NCBI RefSeq assembly: GCF_000025865.1 | Contig: NC_014002.1 | Location: 1,426,001-1,490,000 of the forward strand | DNA: 64,000 bases | DNA from: Methanohalophilus mahii DSM 5219 | GTDB taxonomy: Archaea > Halobacteriota > Methanosarcinia > Methanosarcinales > Methanosarcinaceae | Direction of reading: 5' to 3' | Shown here: piece by piece, positions 39,100 to 49,412 of the stretch | Layout of the letters: each line of letters opens with the position of its first letter | Numbering within the stretch: position 1 is the first letter of the stretch | Translations under genes and position numbers: made by a program | Notes under the pieces: model-generated | Databases searched by the model: none | Told to the model about the DNA's origin: nothing | The model's input: only the letters and a program-made list of their open reading frames with translations

Positions 39100-40608
39100 T
39101 TAGAAGAAACTTATTCCATCGGGCATTTCTCCAAAACGCTTACGGAATTCTTCCGGCCAGTTTTCCGGGTCCAGGCCTTTCTGGGCAAGGAAAGCCGAGG
39201 TCCATCTTTCCAGTCCAACACCCGAACATCCGGACCAGAGCTCCTCTCCTGACTGATTTTTCACATTAAAACCGGAAGGATATTTATTCCCGTTGACACT
39301 CACGTTCTGGAACTCAAGCCATTCGCCGTCCTCTCCCCTGTATGGCAGGGGCGCCTCATAGTCTGTAGTGCCGGCACTTTGTTCATCCGATACACCTGCA
39401 AGCCCCTCCTGTGCCATGAACCATGGTGTGACCCAGGCTTTTCTCCATTCAAGGTCCAGGATCTCATTGAAGATATGCATATAACGTTCATGGAGCTCTT
39501 CTGAGGCTTTGACTACCTGTTCCTTTGTACCCAGCCAGACAATCTCGATACGATGGAATTCATCAACACGCTCCATGCCGTGGATGCCGCCACTTTCATA
39601 CCTGTGGGATGTCCCGGAGCGGTCAAAGACTTTCAGGGGGAATGATTCTGTAGGTATGGTTTCGCCCTGTAAATACATCCAGAATGGAGGGCACTGGGCA
39701 TAGCACAGGCCACCTATAGGATCACCGATCTTTTCCTTGATTAGTTCAGTAGGTACTTCTTTTGTAACCTTGTAGTGGTCAGCGACCTCTTCCCAGTATT
39801 CAGGATCGCGGGTCTTCGGGGGACATACATAGTATATTTCGGGATAGACCCCTTTGGCATGGCCGGATTTCTTCCATACATCCCAGGGAACAAGTTTCGG
39901 GAAAATCATTTCCTGGTATCCCAGCGGTTCAAGAAGTTCTTCAAGAACTATCTTTTCAAAAGTGCGGAACAATTTCGTAGACTGTGGACCGTGAATCCAC
40001 TGGCCTCTGCTGGCTCCTCTTTTGATCCAGCCTTTTTCTAACATTTCCTGGGTAGGGTCCTTCTCAAATGGGTGTGCTTTTTTTTCACTCTGCCATAGAA
40101 GGTTCCAGTGTTCGGTCTTGCCGCCATAGACCTTTTCCCTTATCTTATCCTCCATAAGGGTCAGTATTCTGTCAGGAACACGGTTTTCAAGTTCTGCCTC
40201 TCCAACATCCAGATTGAGTGTGATGCATTCGCCGTCATAATCCATTGAACGGACATGAGGTAACTTCAGATCTCCGACTGATTTTTCGGAAGGCATTTTT
40301 ATGACAAACTCATCAACATCAATACCCCGGATACCCAGATGGTATTCCTTTCCAATTTTGCCAGCAAGAGGTTTACGCAGCCGGATAAGTGCATCGTGGG
40401 ATCGAACATACCTGCCGGAGACAATCTCAATGTCTATCCGGTTATCCTTTACATTCCAGCTCTTAATTTTTGCCTCTTCGCCTTCCGGTGCCCCCTTGGC
40501 AAGTACCTTTAAGGCTTGTCCCTCAAGAAACTCCTGAATAGCATCCATGGCGGGTGTGGGGTCCCCGCTTGTCCTGAAGGCAGCTTTTAACCTGAATTCC
40601 AAATCCAT
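39100..40608 (-). CDS. serS: Seryl-tRNA synthetase, methanogen type 2
   Basis: A protein of 502 residues. It is the rare atypical SerRS found in methanogens: [15 protein letters not shown] and [13 protein letters not shown] contain the cysteines that bind the active-site zinc, and [10 protein letters not shown] the glutamate region. The N-terminal domain (about 1-165) differs from the coiled-coil arm of ordinary SerRS. It strongly supports a methanogen. Confidence 0.97.
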   Translation of the reverse strand: MDLEFRLKAAFRTSGDPTPAMDAIQEFLEGQALKVLAKGAPEGEEAKIKSWNVKDNRIDIEIVSGRYVRSHDALIRLRKPLAGKIGKEYHLGIRGIDVDEFVIKMPSEKSVGDLKLPHVRSMDYDGECITLNLDVGEAELENRVPDRILTLMEDKIREKVYGGKTEHWNLLWQSEKKAHPFEKDPTQEMLEKGWIKRGASRGQWIHGPQSTKLFRTFEKIVLEELLEPLGYQEMIFPKLVPWDVWKKSGHAKGVYPEIYYVCPPKTRDPEYWEEVADHYKVTKEVPTELIKEKIGDPIGGLCYAQCPPFWMYLQGETIPTESFPLKVFDRSGTSHRYESGGIHGMERVDEFHRIEIVWLGTKEQVVKASEELHERYMHIFNEILDLEWRKAWVTPWFMAQEGLAGVSDEQSAGTTDYEAPLPYRGEDGEWLEFQNVSVNGNKYPSGFNVKNQSGEELWSGCSGVGLERWTSAFLAQKGLDPENWPEEFRKRFGEMPDGISFF

Positions 40609-40731
40609 TGTATTTCCTCGAAATGATTAAATAATGATTAATAAAGTCCTTACAGCGACTCAGTTATTGTTACTAATTATTATAAGTTTTACCTGATGGC
40701 ACAAACCAACGTGTTGGAAGGAATAATTGTC

Positions 40732-41268
40732 TTACCATAGTGCACTGTTTTTTTCTATAAACTCTTGCTGTTCAGGCTGGCGGCTTTTGGTATATATAAG
40801 GGCTGCTGGGTGATAGAATTTTACCACATTTTTCCCATCTATATCCCTGCATTCCCCCCACTGAAGTTGCCTGTTTCCCAAAAAAGCTTCCTCAGCAGTA
40901 TTTCCGAGCAGGATTATCACATCAGGCTCAAGCATTTCTATTTGCTGCTCAAAAAAAGCCCGGCATGCAGCAAGTTCTTCTTTACGGGGCCTGCGATTAT
41001 TGGGAGGTCTGCATTTGACTGTATTAATCACAGCCCAATCGCTCTGCTGGAGATCCATATCTTCTATCATACCATCCAGGATTTTGCCGGCCCTGCCACA
41101 GAAAGGTATTCCGCTTGCATCCTCTTTCTTGCCGGGGGCTTCACCTATGAAAAGTACTTTTGGATTTTGCCCCCCTTTCATGATTACTTTGTGAATTGCG
41201 GAATCATGGAGCTGGCATGCAGTACAGGAATTTATTTCCTCCTCTAAATCTTCGAATGAATCAACCAT
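40732..41268 (-). CDS. udg: Family 4-like uracil-DNA glycosylase
   Basis: A protein of 178 residues. FIGEAPGKKEDASGIPFCGR is motif A with the family 4/5 GEAPG, and FYHPAALIYTKS is the C-terminal motif with the catalytic-region histidine. Cysteines in CTACQL and later (FCGRAG, KCRPPNNR, AACRAF) are the source of the [4Fe-4S] ligands. It removes uracil from DNA. ATG 41268, after AGGAGCAAGA, overlaps pcc1 by 8 bases. Confidence 0.9.
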   Translation of the reverse strand: MVDSFEDLEEEINSCTACQLHDSAIHKVIMKGGQNPKVLFIGEAPGKKEDASGIPFCGRAGKILDGMIEDMDLQQSDWAVINTVKCRPPNNRRPRKEELAACRAFFEQQIEMLEPDVIILLGNTAEEAFLGNRQLQWGECRDIDGKNVVKFYHPAALIYTKSRQPEQQEFIEKNSALW

Positions 41269-41497
41269 TTCTTGCTCCTTTGATATCCAGGTCTTCGGCA
41301 ATTTTGGCATTCATAAGAAGATCGTCCATAACAGATATCAGGGAAGAAAGTTTTTCTGTCCTCAAAGTTATGGAATTTTCATCGGAGAGGGTTTTACTTT
41401 CCATATTCGCAAGATTGTCCGGTCTTAATGACTCAATAATTGTTTTGCCCCTTTGGTCGGCAGGCAGGTTAAGTGTACTTTTAATTTTCATCTGCAT
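41261..41497 (-). CDS. pcc1: KEOPS complex subunit Pcc1
   Basis: A protein of 78 residues. It has the two-strand, two-helix Pcc1 layout: KIKSTLNLPADQRGKTIIES, then SKTLSDENSITLRTEKLSSL, and a final helix SVMDDLLMNAKIAEDL. It dimerises the KEOPS complex that makes t6A37 in tRNA. ATG 41497 lies inside the recJ-like gene (17-base overlap). The gene order rps15-recJ-pcc1 is common in archaea. Confidence 0.88.
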   Translation of the reverse strand: MQMKIKSTLNLPADQRGKTIIESLRPDNLANMESKTLSDENSITLRTEKLSSLISVMDDLLMNAKIAEDLDIKGARNG

Positions 41498-42803
41498 TGT
41501 TTCCCATCTGTTTTGCGATAATAGTATCCAGGGCTTCCAGGAACTCTTCTTCACTTCCCGGAGGTATAGCTGCACCTGATGCTATGTTATGTCCCCCTCC
41601 GTTACCTCCTACTCCGGATGCTGCCTCTCTTAAGGCAACTGCAAGATCCAGTCCGCTGTCTACAAGTTTGCGGGTTCCTCTTCCTGAAATTTTAACAACA
41701 TCGTCAACTTTGTTCAGGGCAATGAAAGGCAGATCAGGGTGTATGTACCTGATAACAACACCTGCGATCATACCTGTGGCTTCCATGTCTTCTCCCTGAA
41801 TATACCTGAGATGCTGCCGTTTTTGAACCTTTTTCTCTGCCTTTTTGATTTGTCCCATCAAAACTTTTTGGTATTGTTCCGCAAGTTTCCAGCCTTCTTC
41901 TGCAGCCTTTTTGTCCCTCAGACAGGCAGTAAGGGCAAGACCGCCACGTTCAAGTTTGCCACAACAATTGAGGAGAGTTACCATATCGTAAACATTCGGT
42001 ATTGCCTCATGATTGAGGATGCAGACTTCACCGATGCTGGCATCAATGGCTTCAGGACTGGCTTTTTTTGTCAGCTTAAGTGCAACTGCAGAAGTCAGTT
42101 TTTTCATCTGGTTTTCATCAAGTTCTTCGATTGGGCCACTGATACCCAGGATATTAAGGAAGTTTGCGATCTTTTCTTTTTCACCTGTTATGTCGAGGTA
42201 GGGTTCAGGTGTTCTTTCCAGCACTTCTGCCAGCTCACCATCTCCGATCTTTAACCCTTTCCTTATGGAAACAGAGCCGCTTTCAATTCCTTCTTTCAGA
42301 ATCAGGCCATTTTCCCTGTCAAAAAGTTGTTTATCCCCTATAGCACCTGCAATTGCAAGTCCTGCAAGCTCTTTATTTTCGGGATTCATTTCTGTTGCGA
42401 CCACATAAGCAGTTGTTGAGGCGCACATATAATAAGCACCATCTATGTCTGCAAGATGAGGGTTTACCATTACATATGCCGTTGTTTCACCCACGGGTGC
42501 GTGATGGTCTATTATAATGGTGTCATTTTTGACTTTTTCAATCAATTCAGGCTGGCCGCTCCCCATGTCACAGAAAAGTACGAGATCACCATTATCAGTG
42601 CTGTTGTTAACTGTTTCCACAACATTTTCATCCAGCCGGCTTACAATGCTTGCATGGAAAACTATGTCTTCTCTCAGCAGGGCATGGCACATTACAGCTG
42701 CTGCGGTAATCCCGTCTGCATCATTATGGGATATGAGTCTTACACGTGAGTATTCACTGATTTTTTCAGATGCCATTTTTGCAATGGGTCGCAATTTTTC
42801 CAA
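41481..42803 (-). CDS. Archaeal RecJ-like DHH-family exonuclease
   Basis: A protein of 440 residues. The DHH motifs are ISHNDADGITAA, LFCDMGSGQ, IIDHHAPVGE and, in the C-terminal DHHA1 domain, GGNGGGHNIASGAAIPPG. Archaeal RecJ homologues (including GAN) bind GINS at replication forks. Context between rps15 and pcc1 is conserved in archaea. Confidence 0.92.
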   Translation of the reverse strand: MEKLRPIAKMASEKISEYSRVRLISHNDADGITAAAVMCHALLREDIVFHASIVSRLDENVVETVNNSTDNGDLVLFCDMGSGQPELIEKVKNDTIIIDHHAPVGETTAYVMVNPHLADIDGAYYMCASTTAYVVATEMNPENKELAGLAIAGAIGDKQLFDRENGLILKEGIESGSVSIRKGLKIGDGELAEVLERTPEPYLDITGEKEKIANFLNILGISGPIEELDENQMKKLTSAVALKLTKKASPEAIDASIGEVCILNHEAIPNVYDMVTLLNCCGKLERGGLALTACLRDKKAAEEGWKLAEQYQKVLMGQIKKAEKKVQKRQHLRYIQGEDMEATGMIAGVVIRYIHPDLPFIALNKVDDVVKISGRGTRKLVDSGLDLAVALREAASGVGGNGGGHNIASGAAIPPGSEEEFLEALDTIIAKQMGNNADEN

Positions 42804-42975
42804 AAACTTTCACCTGCCAGTACACATATGCTAATTATAGATGGAGTGATTTTGATATTAAAGGATTCATTATGTAGCACACATTTATACTTCTATTGAT
42901 TTGTGTGAGTTTGTTTTCATATTGCCTTAAGTAAATGGCAATAAACAAAGATATACAGCAGGAAAAAAGAACTAA

Positions 42976-43009
42976 ATTAAAAAAGTTGGGGAATTATGCA
43001 AATCCCCGT
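42976..43009 (-). terminator. Hairpin plus T-run after rps15
   Basis: Just past the rps15 stop on the minus strand, GGGGA and TCCCC (42988-43007) form a stem around an AT-rich loop, followed by AACTTTTTT. The recJ-like gene starts 170 bases further on, so rps15 may be terminated or attenuated here. Confidence 0.55.
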
Positions 43010-43468
43010 TTACTTAGTAATAAGCATTTCTGCGGTTTCTGGTTTATATTTCCATTCGGCTGGAAGGACTTTGTTTGCCTTATAATATTTAACCAGTCTG
43101 CGAATTTTGGATTCGGTAAGCTGAAGAGGGCGCTTGTTATGTACATCCTTGTTATTGGCTGCAACATGTTTTCTCAGGCCAATAGCTTTTACGATAAGAT
43201 TGTACAGGTCTTCAGGAACACCAGGTGATACTTCATTTTCTTTCAGGATAGCAGTGAGCTTCTTTCCTGTCGCGAGTTTGACATCAGGAACTCCATAGTT
43301 ATCCCTCAACTTCATTCCGATGACACAGGTGGGATTGCCTTGCTTCCACAAGTCAAGGACCACCTTTTCGATCTCTTCTGCATCCTGCAAAGACCATGCG
43401 GGTACTTCTGTACGAATGGGTTTTGTGGACCCTGCCTGGCCTTTTCTGCGAGTGTGCATTTTTGCCAT
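43010..43468 (-). CDS. rps15: 30S ribosomal protein S15 (uS15, archaeal)
   Basis: A protein of 152 residues: [17 protein letters not shown] is the archaeal/eukaryotic S13e start, and [19 protein letters not shown] the S15 core that binds 16S rRNA. It is the first gene of the rps15-recJ-pcc1 group. Confidence 0.98.
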   Translation of the reverse strand: MAKMHTRRKGQAGSTKPIRTEVPAWSLQDAEEIEKVVLDLWKQGNPTCVIGMKLRDNYGVPDVKLATGKKLTAILKENEVSPGVPEDLYNLIVKAIGLRKHVAANNKDVHNKRPLQLTESKIRRLVKYYKANKVLPAEWKYKPETAEMLITK

Positions 43469-43652
43469 TATGATTACTCCTTATTATTTTAATTTGAATT
43501 TAAAGTGGCGATAAAGTTACAGGTATGAACGTTTGGGAGATTTCCTGTATTGGCGAATTGATGCTAATTAAAGGCACATGGGTTATATATTTTGTGCCAT
43601 TACGGCCGTATGCATGGAAAAATAGGGGCAATAGATTACCCATTTTGTGGTC

Positions 43653-45233
43653 TTACCCTGGCAACTTCACATGAACTGTTGTCCCCACGTTTTCTTCACT
43701 TTCTACCCAAATATTCCCATTATGAGCATCAACAATTGTCTTGCAGATATACAGCCCCAGTCCGGTTCCTCCATATTTGCGCCTTATTGACGGGTCTACC
43801 TGGTAGAACTTCTGGAACAGCTTTGGGATCACATCTCTGGCAACACCTATTCCAGTGTCTGAAACTTTTATGTGTATTCCATCCTCCACTTCATGGGCTT
43901 CAACAGTTATTACACCAGAGGGAGTGAACTTGACCGCATTATCGATAAGATGAGTGAAAAGATCGGTCAGTTTATCTCTGTCTCCTTTTATATCAGGCAG
44001 ACCATCAGGCACATCTTTCCTAATAGTCAGATTCTTCTCATTTACCAATGGAATCATGTCTGTGATCGCATCATCTATGATCTCTGCGATCTGAACGGGT
44101 TTAAATACATATTCAATAGCCCCTACTTGCGCAAGGCTCATGTGCAAAAGGGAGTCAACAAGACGTCTTAACCGCTTAGAATTTCGCAGGACCGTCTCCA
44201 GAGCCAGCTTCTGCTAATCATTCACCCCTCCAAGCGTGCCTTCGTTAACAAGTTCACTGTAACCTATAATGGACACAAGAGGTGTCTTAAGTTCATGGCT
44301 CACATTTGAAATGATATCATCTTTCATCTTATCAAGGGATTTTAGCTCTTCATTTGCCCGGGTAAGTTCCGTGTTTATCCTTGAAAGCTCATTTGAGTAC
44401 TCTTTAAGTGAATCAGCTGCCAACTTGCGCTGGATATGTGACCACATGCCCTGCATCAACAATGTCAATTGGCGCACATCAGATTCGTCGTACTCCTCTT
44501 CCTTGTTCCCGACCCCTGCAACAGCAACAATCCGATCACCATCAAATACCGGAACATTCATGTGTCTTGTCAACTTCACGTGCCCTCGTGGATACCCTTT
44601 TTTAAGAGGATTTGCTTCCTGATAATTGTTGGTTATTATTGGTTTTCTCTGCCTTACGGCTTCTCCCCAGAGACCTGTAGTCTCCAGAGGATATTCTATG
44701 GGTTTGTCCCTGATCTTGCACCCTTCCATTGCAACTTTGGACCAGGAATGCATAGTAAGAACCGTTTCGTCCTCATTTAAAAATGAAAGATAGCCCACCT
44801 TGCTCCGGGTGAGTCTAACACCCTCTTCACGGGCAAAATCTGTAATCTCAAGCATTGATGCATCCATCATCTGATTGAGTTTCAAAAGCCCTTCGAGTCG
44901 GGATTCATCAAGAAGAAGGGTCTCTTTTTCCATCTTGAGTCCGGTTATGTCCTCAACAATACCAATGCCACCAAGAAGAGAACCGTTTTCAGTGATCTCT
45001 GGTTCCAGATCAACTTTTATCGGAATAAGCTTGTCATTTAAAACAGAGAGGTACTCACCCTCATAATGAACAGACCGGCCAGAGAGGGTTGCCTCAACAG
45101 CAGCCTTCATTTTTTCATCCCTGATAGAGACAAGAACATTCGAACCGATGATTTCCCTTTTTGTTGACCCTATGATGTCAAGAAAATTATCATTACAACA
45201 GGTTATGGTCCCATTCTGGTCAAAATGAAACAT
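43653..45233 (-). CDS. MsmS-like PAS-GAF sensor histidine kinase with in-frame TAG
   Basis: The frame from ATG 45233 runs to a TAG at 44214-44216 (codon 340) and continues in the same frame to TAA at 43653, 526 codons in all. Domains: PAS (1-100), GAF (about 110-270), H-box SNVSHELKTPL (His313), then after the TAG the ATPase domain with IDNAVKFTP, DTGIGVA and GGTGLGLYICK. GAF residues Cys172 and His218 are 46 apart, the spacing I recall for the heme ligands Cys656/His702 of Methanosarcina MsmS. The TAG aligns without gap to a leucine of the second kinase at 56157. The frame is open only 110 bases beyond the ATG, and a decayed PAS-GAF half lies upstream, so this may be the remaining part of a PAS-GAF-PAS-GAF-kinase. 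Confidence 0.75.
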
Positions 45234-45403
45234 CCCTATCTCCGAATTTTCAAATATGGGACAATTCTCGTTCTCAGAACAATTCCCAATCCCATGATCG
45301 GTCTTCTTAATAGCTATCCCCCCAATCCAATATAATATATGTAATCATTGATCGCTTATGTAAATTTTGAATCATGCAGAGACCACAAACCCACACAGCA
45401 AAT

Positions 45404-45780
45404 ATTCAAATATCCTTGTAAGCCGGTGAATCAAAATGATGATTCTATGTTGTTGGCCCATGAATCCTTTTAGACGCATCTTCAACCAGCTTACGCTTAA
45501 TATGGGTCCAAACCCCCTGCATGAGCAGGACCAATTGACGGACATCTGAATCATCATAATCTTCCTTTTTGTTCCCGACCTCTGCCAAAATAACGATCCT
45601 GTAAATGCCAATAATCGGAAAGTAGAGTAATCATTGGTAATCACTGGCCTCTCTAAATTTGGTCAGTATTCTGTAATCCAAGGTGAAAACTTTGTGTCCT
45701 TTTCCTTCAAAATATCTGTCAAACTTTGCCCGAACACGTTCAAGATCATCTGGATGTATGATACCAACATAGTAAACATT
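45404..45780 (-). pseudogene. Decayed PAS-GAF remnant of a sensor kinase
   Basis: Minus-strand reading from 45780 gives YYVGIIHPDDLERVRAKF and LDYRILTKF, the second half of a PAS domain, ending in TGA near 45632. From about 45620 another reading gives RIVILAEVGNKKEDYDD, SDVRQLVLLMQGVWTHI and KRKLVE, the end of a GAF domain very close to that of the kinases at 43653 and 56157. The part between (rest of PAS, first two thirds of GAF) is missing. Position directly upstream of the PAS of the 43653 kinase suggests it is that gene's lost N-terminal half (order as in MsmS). The stretch 45781-45953 shows nothing recognisable. Confidence 0.75.
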
Positions 45781-45953
45781 TCATAACCTACGATGCCCAA
45801 AGTACAATATGAACCCCTTATATTCAGATAAAAGATATTTATACTGGATTTTCTAATTAGAGTTTTAAAGTCTATGGGTTTCCGGAGCTGGTTTTGATCT
45901 CAATCAGATATTTCCCATTACGCCCTCATTTACAATCCTTATTCATAATTTTC

Positions 45954-46631
45954 TTAAATTTTTCGAAAGGTTACCCTGAAAAGCTTTCTTGGAAGCTCTC
46001 CTTCTTCAAATTCCTCCATATCAACGATATCATACCCTTGTGAAATGCGCTCCACCTTTTCCATGCTCAGGAAATGAACAATGAATCCACCCTGTATCTG
46101 CCACATGTCCTCTCCTCTGTGAACTCCTGTTCGATATTGAGGATCGTCTGTGTGTCGTGTAGTGAATATGTTCAGACCGCCTGGTTTCAGGACCCTCCTG
46201 ATCTCTTTTGAAATGAATGCAAGTTCAGATGTTTTTAGGGGCATACAGTAGAGCATATGAGAATAACAGGCATCAAAATAACCATCATCAAAAGGCAGAG
46301 GTTCCCTAACATCATGCTGCAAGGGTGTTATCGATCCAGATAGTCCCATATCCCGGGACCTCTGATCTATACATTCAATTCCCTGTCTGGAGTAATCAAG
46401 AGAATATACCTCGAAACCATTATTTGCAAAGAACAAAGTGTCCCTTCCCTGACCTGCTCCAAGTTCAAGAATCTTTGTTCTACCCTCTTCCTTGAAGAGT
46501 TCTGCTGCTTTCATGGCAGGACCACTGCATCTTTCACCGAACATCGAATTGTTCTTTAAAAATACATTTTCCCAATGACACTGCTGCTTATTCAATATTT
46601 CTTCGTCCATACATGCTTCTTCATGATTCAT
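45954..46631 (-). CDS. Class I SAM-dependent methyltransferase
   Basis: A protein of 225 residues with Rossmann motif I ILELGAGQGRDTLFFANNG, motif II VYSLDYSRQGIE and post-motif region PLPFDDGYFDACYSHMLYC. EIRRVLKPGGLNIFTTRH is motif III. The substrate is unknown. ATG 46631 follows TTGGAGAAATGG; ATG 46610 is possible. It lies downstream of a UroD-type methyltransferase on the same strand. Confidence 0.85.
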   Translation of the reverse strand: MNHEEACMDEEILNKQQCHWENVFLKNNSMFGERCSGPAMKAAELFKEEGRTKILELGAGQGRDTLFFANNGFEVYSLDYSRQGIECIDQRSRDMGLSGSITPLQHDVREPLPFDDGYFDACYSHMLYCMPLKTSELAFISKEIRRVLKPGGLNIFTTRHTDDPQYRTGVHRGEDMWQIQGGFIVHFLSMEKVERISQGYDIVDMEEFEEGELPRKLFRVTFRKI

Positions 46632-46704
46632 GGGACCATTTCTCCAATAATGTTCAATTCATTGCGAGATTGAATTTGAATATAGATCGTCCATATGACC
46701 CTTT

Positions 46705-47790
46705 TCACAAGCGAGAACTTATCGATCTCCAGAGGGTTTCCATTTCCTCGATCGGTGTGCTAAGAGGGATTTCACAGCCTGTAGAGAGTATAAAACCTTT
46801 TTCAGGTGCGGCGTCCATACAGCTTTTTACCTCGTGCTCAATATCATCTAACGAATCCCTGCAGAAGGCATTGGGATTGATGTTACCCATAAGGCAGATA
46901 CCATGCTTTTCAAGTTCCTTAAAGCAGTATCTTGGGCTGCATCCGGCCTTTTTATGGATCTTTGTACATTCAACACCATATTTCTTGCCCAGGGCTTCAA
47001 CATCACCTAAAGCGAAGTTAAGGGCATCTGGTTTTAGAGATGCTTCCATCTCATGGAATGCATGTTCAGCACAGTTATGGGATATCACATAAATGCCATT
47101 ATCTTGGATGTGGTCGTAGAGCTGTTTTGTATAAGGGAGCATGAATTCCTCAGCCATATCAGGACTGAAAAGATCTGCCGTGTTCTCCCCGTTCTCAACA
47201 AAGATACCGTCAACCCCTTCTTCAATAAGCCGGTCAGCATAAAGGATACAACTTTGTGTGAGTCTTTCAAGTAACTCATGAACATTCTCTTTTTCAGTGA
47301 GCATTTCTATGCAAAGACTGCTGGCCTCAAGTACCTGGGAAGCAAGCATCAAAGGGGAGAGCATGGCACCTTTGATGAAGACCTCGTCCTTGAGCTCCTT
47401 TTTTAGTATCCCGATAGAATTTGCAACAGTCTCTATCCTGTGGGACCTTTCAATGTCCAGGGGATCAATCCGATCATATTCATTGGCAGAACTTAGTTGA
47501 TAACCGGCTATCGTGGGATACCGATCGTCCTTGATGTTCAGCCGGGTGCCAAGTGCTTCTGCCTCAACTAGCAGACATCCCCAAGGAGACATAACATTGT
47601 CATGATGATACATCTGCCTTGCAAGTATCTGTGCCCTGGCGATCCCTTCTGCAGAATAGTAGACATCGCTCATGCAGGCATCCATGCGCCCCAGGACGCC
47701 GTTGCCTGCCCCAAACCAGAGATACCCATAAGGCATCCTATCCACATCCTTCATCTCAAGAGCATTAACAAACCGCTCCTTGGATGTCAT
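46705..47790 (-). CDS. UroD-family corrinoid:thiol methyltransferase, stand-alone
   Basis: A protein of 361 residues (frame possible from TTG 47835). ERFVNALEMKDVDRMPYG is the UroD-like start. Zinc ligands expected for the MtaA/MtbA superfamily are present: ISHNCAEHAF (His238, Cys240) and STGCEIPLSTP near the end. It is closer to the C-terminal half of the fused protein at 53047 (IIHNCADAV, STGCETPPGGP) than to MtaA. Such enzymes move methyl groups between a corrinoid protein and a thiol or another methyl acceptor; the substrate is unknown. The gene overlaps or directly follows the cysteine-rich small gene. Confidence 0.82.
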   Translation of the reverse strand: MTSKERFVNALEMKDVDRMPYGYLWFGAGNGVLGRMDACMSDVYYSAEGIARAQILARQMYHHDNVMSPWGCLLVEAEALGTRLNIKDDRYPTIAGYQLSSANEYDRIDPLDIERSHRIETVANSIGILKKELKDEVFIKGAMLSPLMLASQVLEASSLCIEMLTEKENVHELLERLTQSCILYADRLIEEGVDGIFVENGENTADLFSPDMAEEFMLPYTKQLYDHIQDNGIYVISHNCAEHAFHEMEASLKPDALNFALGDVEALGKKYGVECTKIHKKAGCSPRYCFKELEKHGICLMGNINPNAFCRDSLDDIEHEVKSCMDAAPEKGFILSTGCEIPLSTPIEEMETLWRSISSRL

Positions 47791-47827
47791 TTCCTCTGAA
47801 AATATATCGCCCCCTCGGATCCAAAAA

Positions 47828-48142
47828 TCATTCAAATTCTATACGAACATCCCCTGTCTTCTGGACCAAGGATTCCGACATCATACCTGCTTCCAGACAG
47901 CATACATGGAGGACAGCACAGGGAACAAGGCATGTAACACTGCATTTTGCTTCCTGGGCCTTTTGCATGACACAGTTGTCCTTTATATCGAAAAGGTCCA
48001 TCATAGGAACTTCTAGATGGGACATCTTCTTGATCTTTTCACAGGGTGTATCGATATCGACGATGATCTTGTCACCATCCAATTTCCCATTTATTTTATG
48101 TGTAAAATTACATACATTCGAATACACAGTTAATTCTGTCAT
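47828..48142 (-). CDS. Cysteine-rich small protein beside methyltransferases
   Basis: A protein of 104 residues that I do not recognise with certainty. It has ten cysteines, seven of them within a 26-residue span that includes AKCSVTCLVPCAVLHVCCLE, which could hold a metal or iron-sulfur cluster. A beta-rich N-terminal part (TELTVYSNVCNFTHKINGKL) precedes it. AGGAGG lies upstream of the ATG. Placed between a MtaA paralogue and a UroD methyltransferase, it may serve as redox or metal partner of these enzymes (inference). Confidence 0.72.
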   Translation of the reverse strand: MTELTVYSNVCNFTHKINGKLDGDKIIVDIDTPCEKIKKMSHLEVPMMDLFDIKDNCVMQKAQEAKCSVTCLVPCAVLHVCCLEAGMMSESLVQKTGDVRIEFE

Positions 48143-48252
48143 TTGCTTTCCTCCTTACAAATAGAGTAATGAAATTTTACAAAAAAATATTATTAGTAAA
48201 GGCCATAAATTGTTGTAATTGCATTGTTGGTCTATTTTTTGAAACGGATTGT

Positions 48253-49296
48253 TTACATTTTTGTAGAATTGAGTTTTTTGGCATAGTACTCGTCTCTTGC
48301 TCGAACAAGTGCCTTTACGTTCTCAAAAGGAGTTTTGGGATTTATTTCACTTCTTGGAGAAAGCACATCGATTCCATCTGCCAGATATTTTTTCGCCTCC
48401 TTTTTCACCTGATTATAACTTCCATTCTACATTGTCGTAGAAGTTGAGATATTTCCAATAAGACAGGACTTGTTTCCAACCATTTTTTTAATCGCCTGGA
48501 AATCTTTGACTTTTTCTTCAATACTTATGCCTTGAAATCCGCATTCTGCCAAAGAGTCTAACATTGGGTTTGCATTTCCACACATATGTACAATTTTTAT
48601 ACCTGTTGTGTTTTCACAAAATCTATGATATTGTGGTTTTACGAAGAATTCAAACATGTCTGAATTTAGTAAATCAGAACAAACATTACCTTCTGAAACA
48701 CAAATTACATCAGCTCCATGTTTGATTAGCTCATTCGCATACTCAATACATGCGGTTGTGGCAATATTCAAACATTGTGTAGCATAATCAGGGTTTAGTG
48801 TGGACCATTTAATGTAGCTGTCCACACCCGTAAGATGAGAAAAAAGGGTTAATGGTCCTTCAATTCCTGCTATTATAGGCACATTTTCACCCACCTTTTC
48901 CTTCAATAAACCTGTAGCTTTTAAAACAGCAGGAATTCTCGCTTTTTCAACAAGATTCTTTGGAGCCTCTATATTATCGGTGTCTTCTGAAAAAGGATGA
49001 GATATTACATGGGGCTGAATGAATTTTGAACCGAGGTTAACTTTACAGCCCATTGCTTCAGCAAGAACTGTTGAGCAATATGGATATCTCACAGCTTCTA
49101 ATCTTGTGAGGTCGTAAGCTGCAAAGGCTAATTCTGCCATCTTCTCAGGATCACTATGTGCTTCTGGCCATGAAGCACCTGTTGCATCCATTAGTTCAAT
49201 AATACCTGTTTGTGTTATGGAAATCACCGGAACTCTATCCACAGGTTTGCCTTTTAAGGTATTCAACAACCTTTCTTTAAATCCTAAACCACTCAT
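48253..49296 (-). CDS. MtaA-like methylcobamide:CoM methyltransferase paralogue with in-frame TAG
   Basis: From ATG 49296 the frame reaches TAG at 48427-48429 (codon 290) and continues in frame to TAA at 48253, 347 codons, the usual MtaA length. The N-terminal half is strikingly MtaA-like (GKPVDRVPVISITQTGIIEL, SWPEAHSDPEKMA). Zinc ligands His237 and Cys239 lie in VHMCGN. After the TAG the text reads NGSYNQVKKEAKKYLADGID, then LSPRSEINPKTP, where MtaA has APGCGIAP: the third zinc ligand Cys316 is Ser316 (AGT). In MtaA the codon-290 position is hydrophobic. So the gene either encodes pyrrolysine and a changed metal site, or is decaying. Confidence 0.78.
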
Positions 49297-49412
49297 GATG
49301 AATCCTCACTTTTAGAATCATTTTCAATTTACCACCCTGCTATATCGTAATTTTTATTTTACTAGACTTATATTAATCCATGATTTCACATGTTACCATA
49401 ACTTTTATAATG

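Noticed and set aside
45433-45437. A fourth TAG in the decayed kinase remnant near 45434
   Set aside because: It lies in a reading that soon meets TGA and has already lost most of its domain, so it says nothing about UAG decoding.
45372-45644. Minus-strand frame of 90 codons
   Set aside because: It is the wrong frame; a neighbouring frame on the same strand reads as the end of a GAF domain, so this is a shadow of the decayed kinase.
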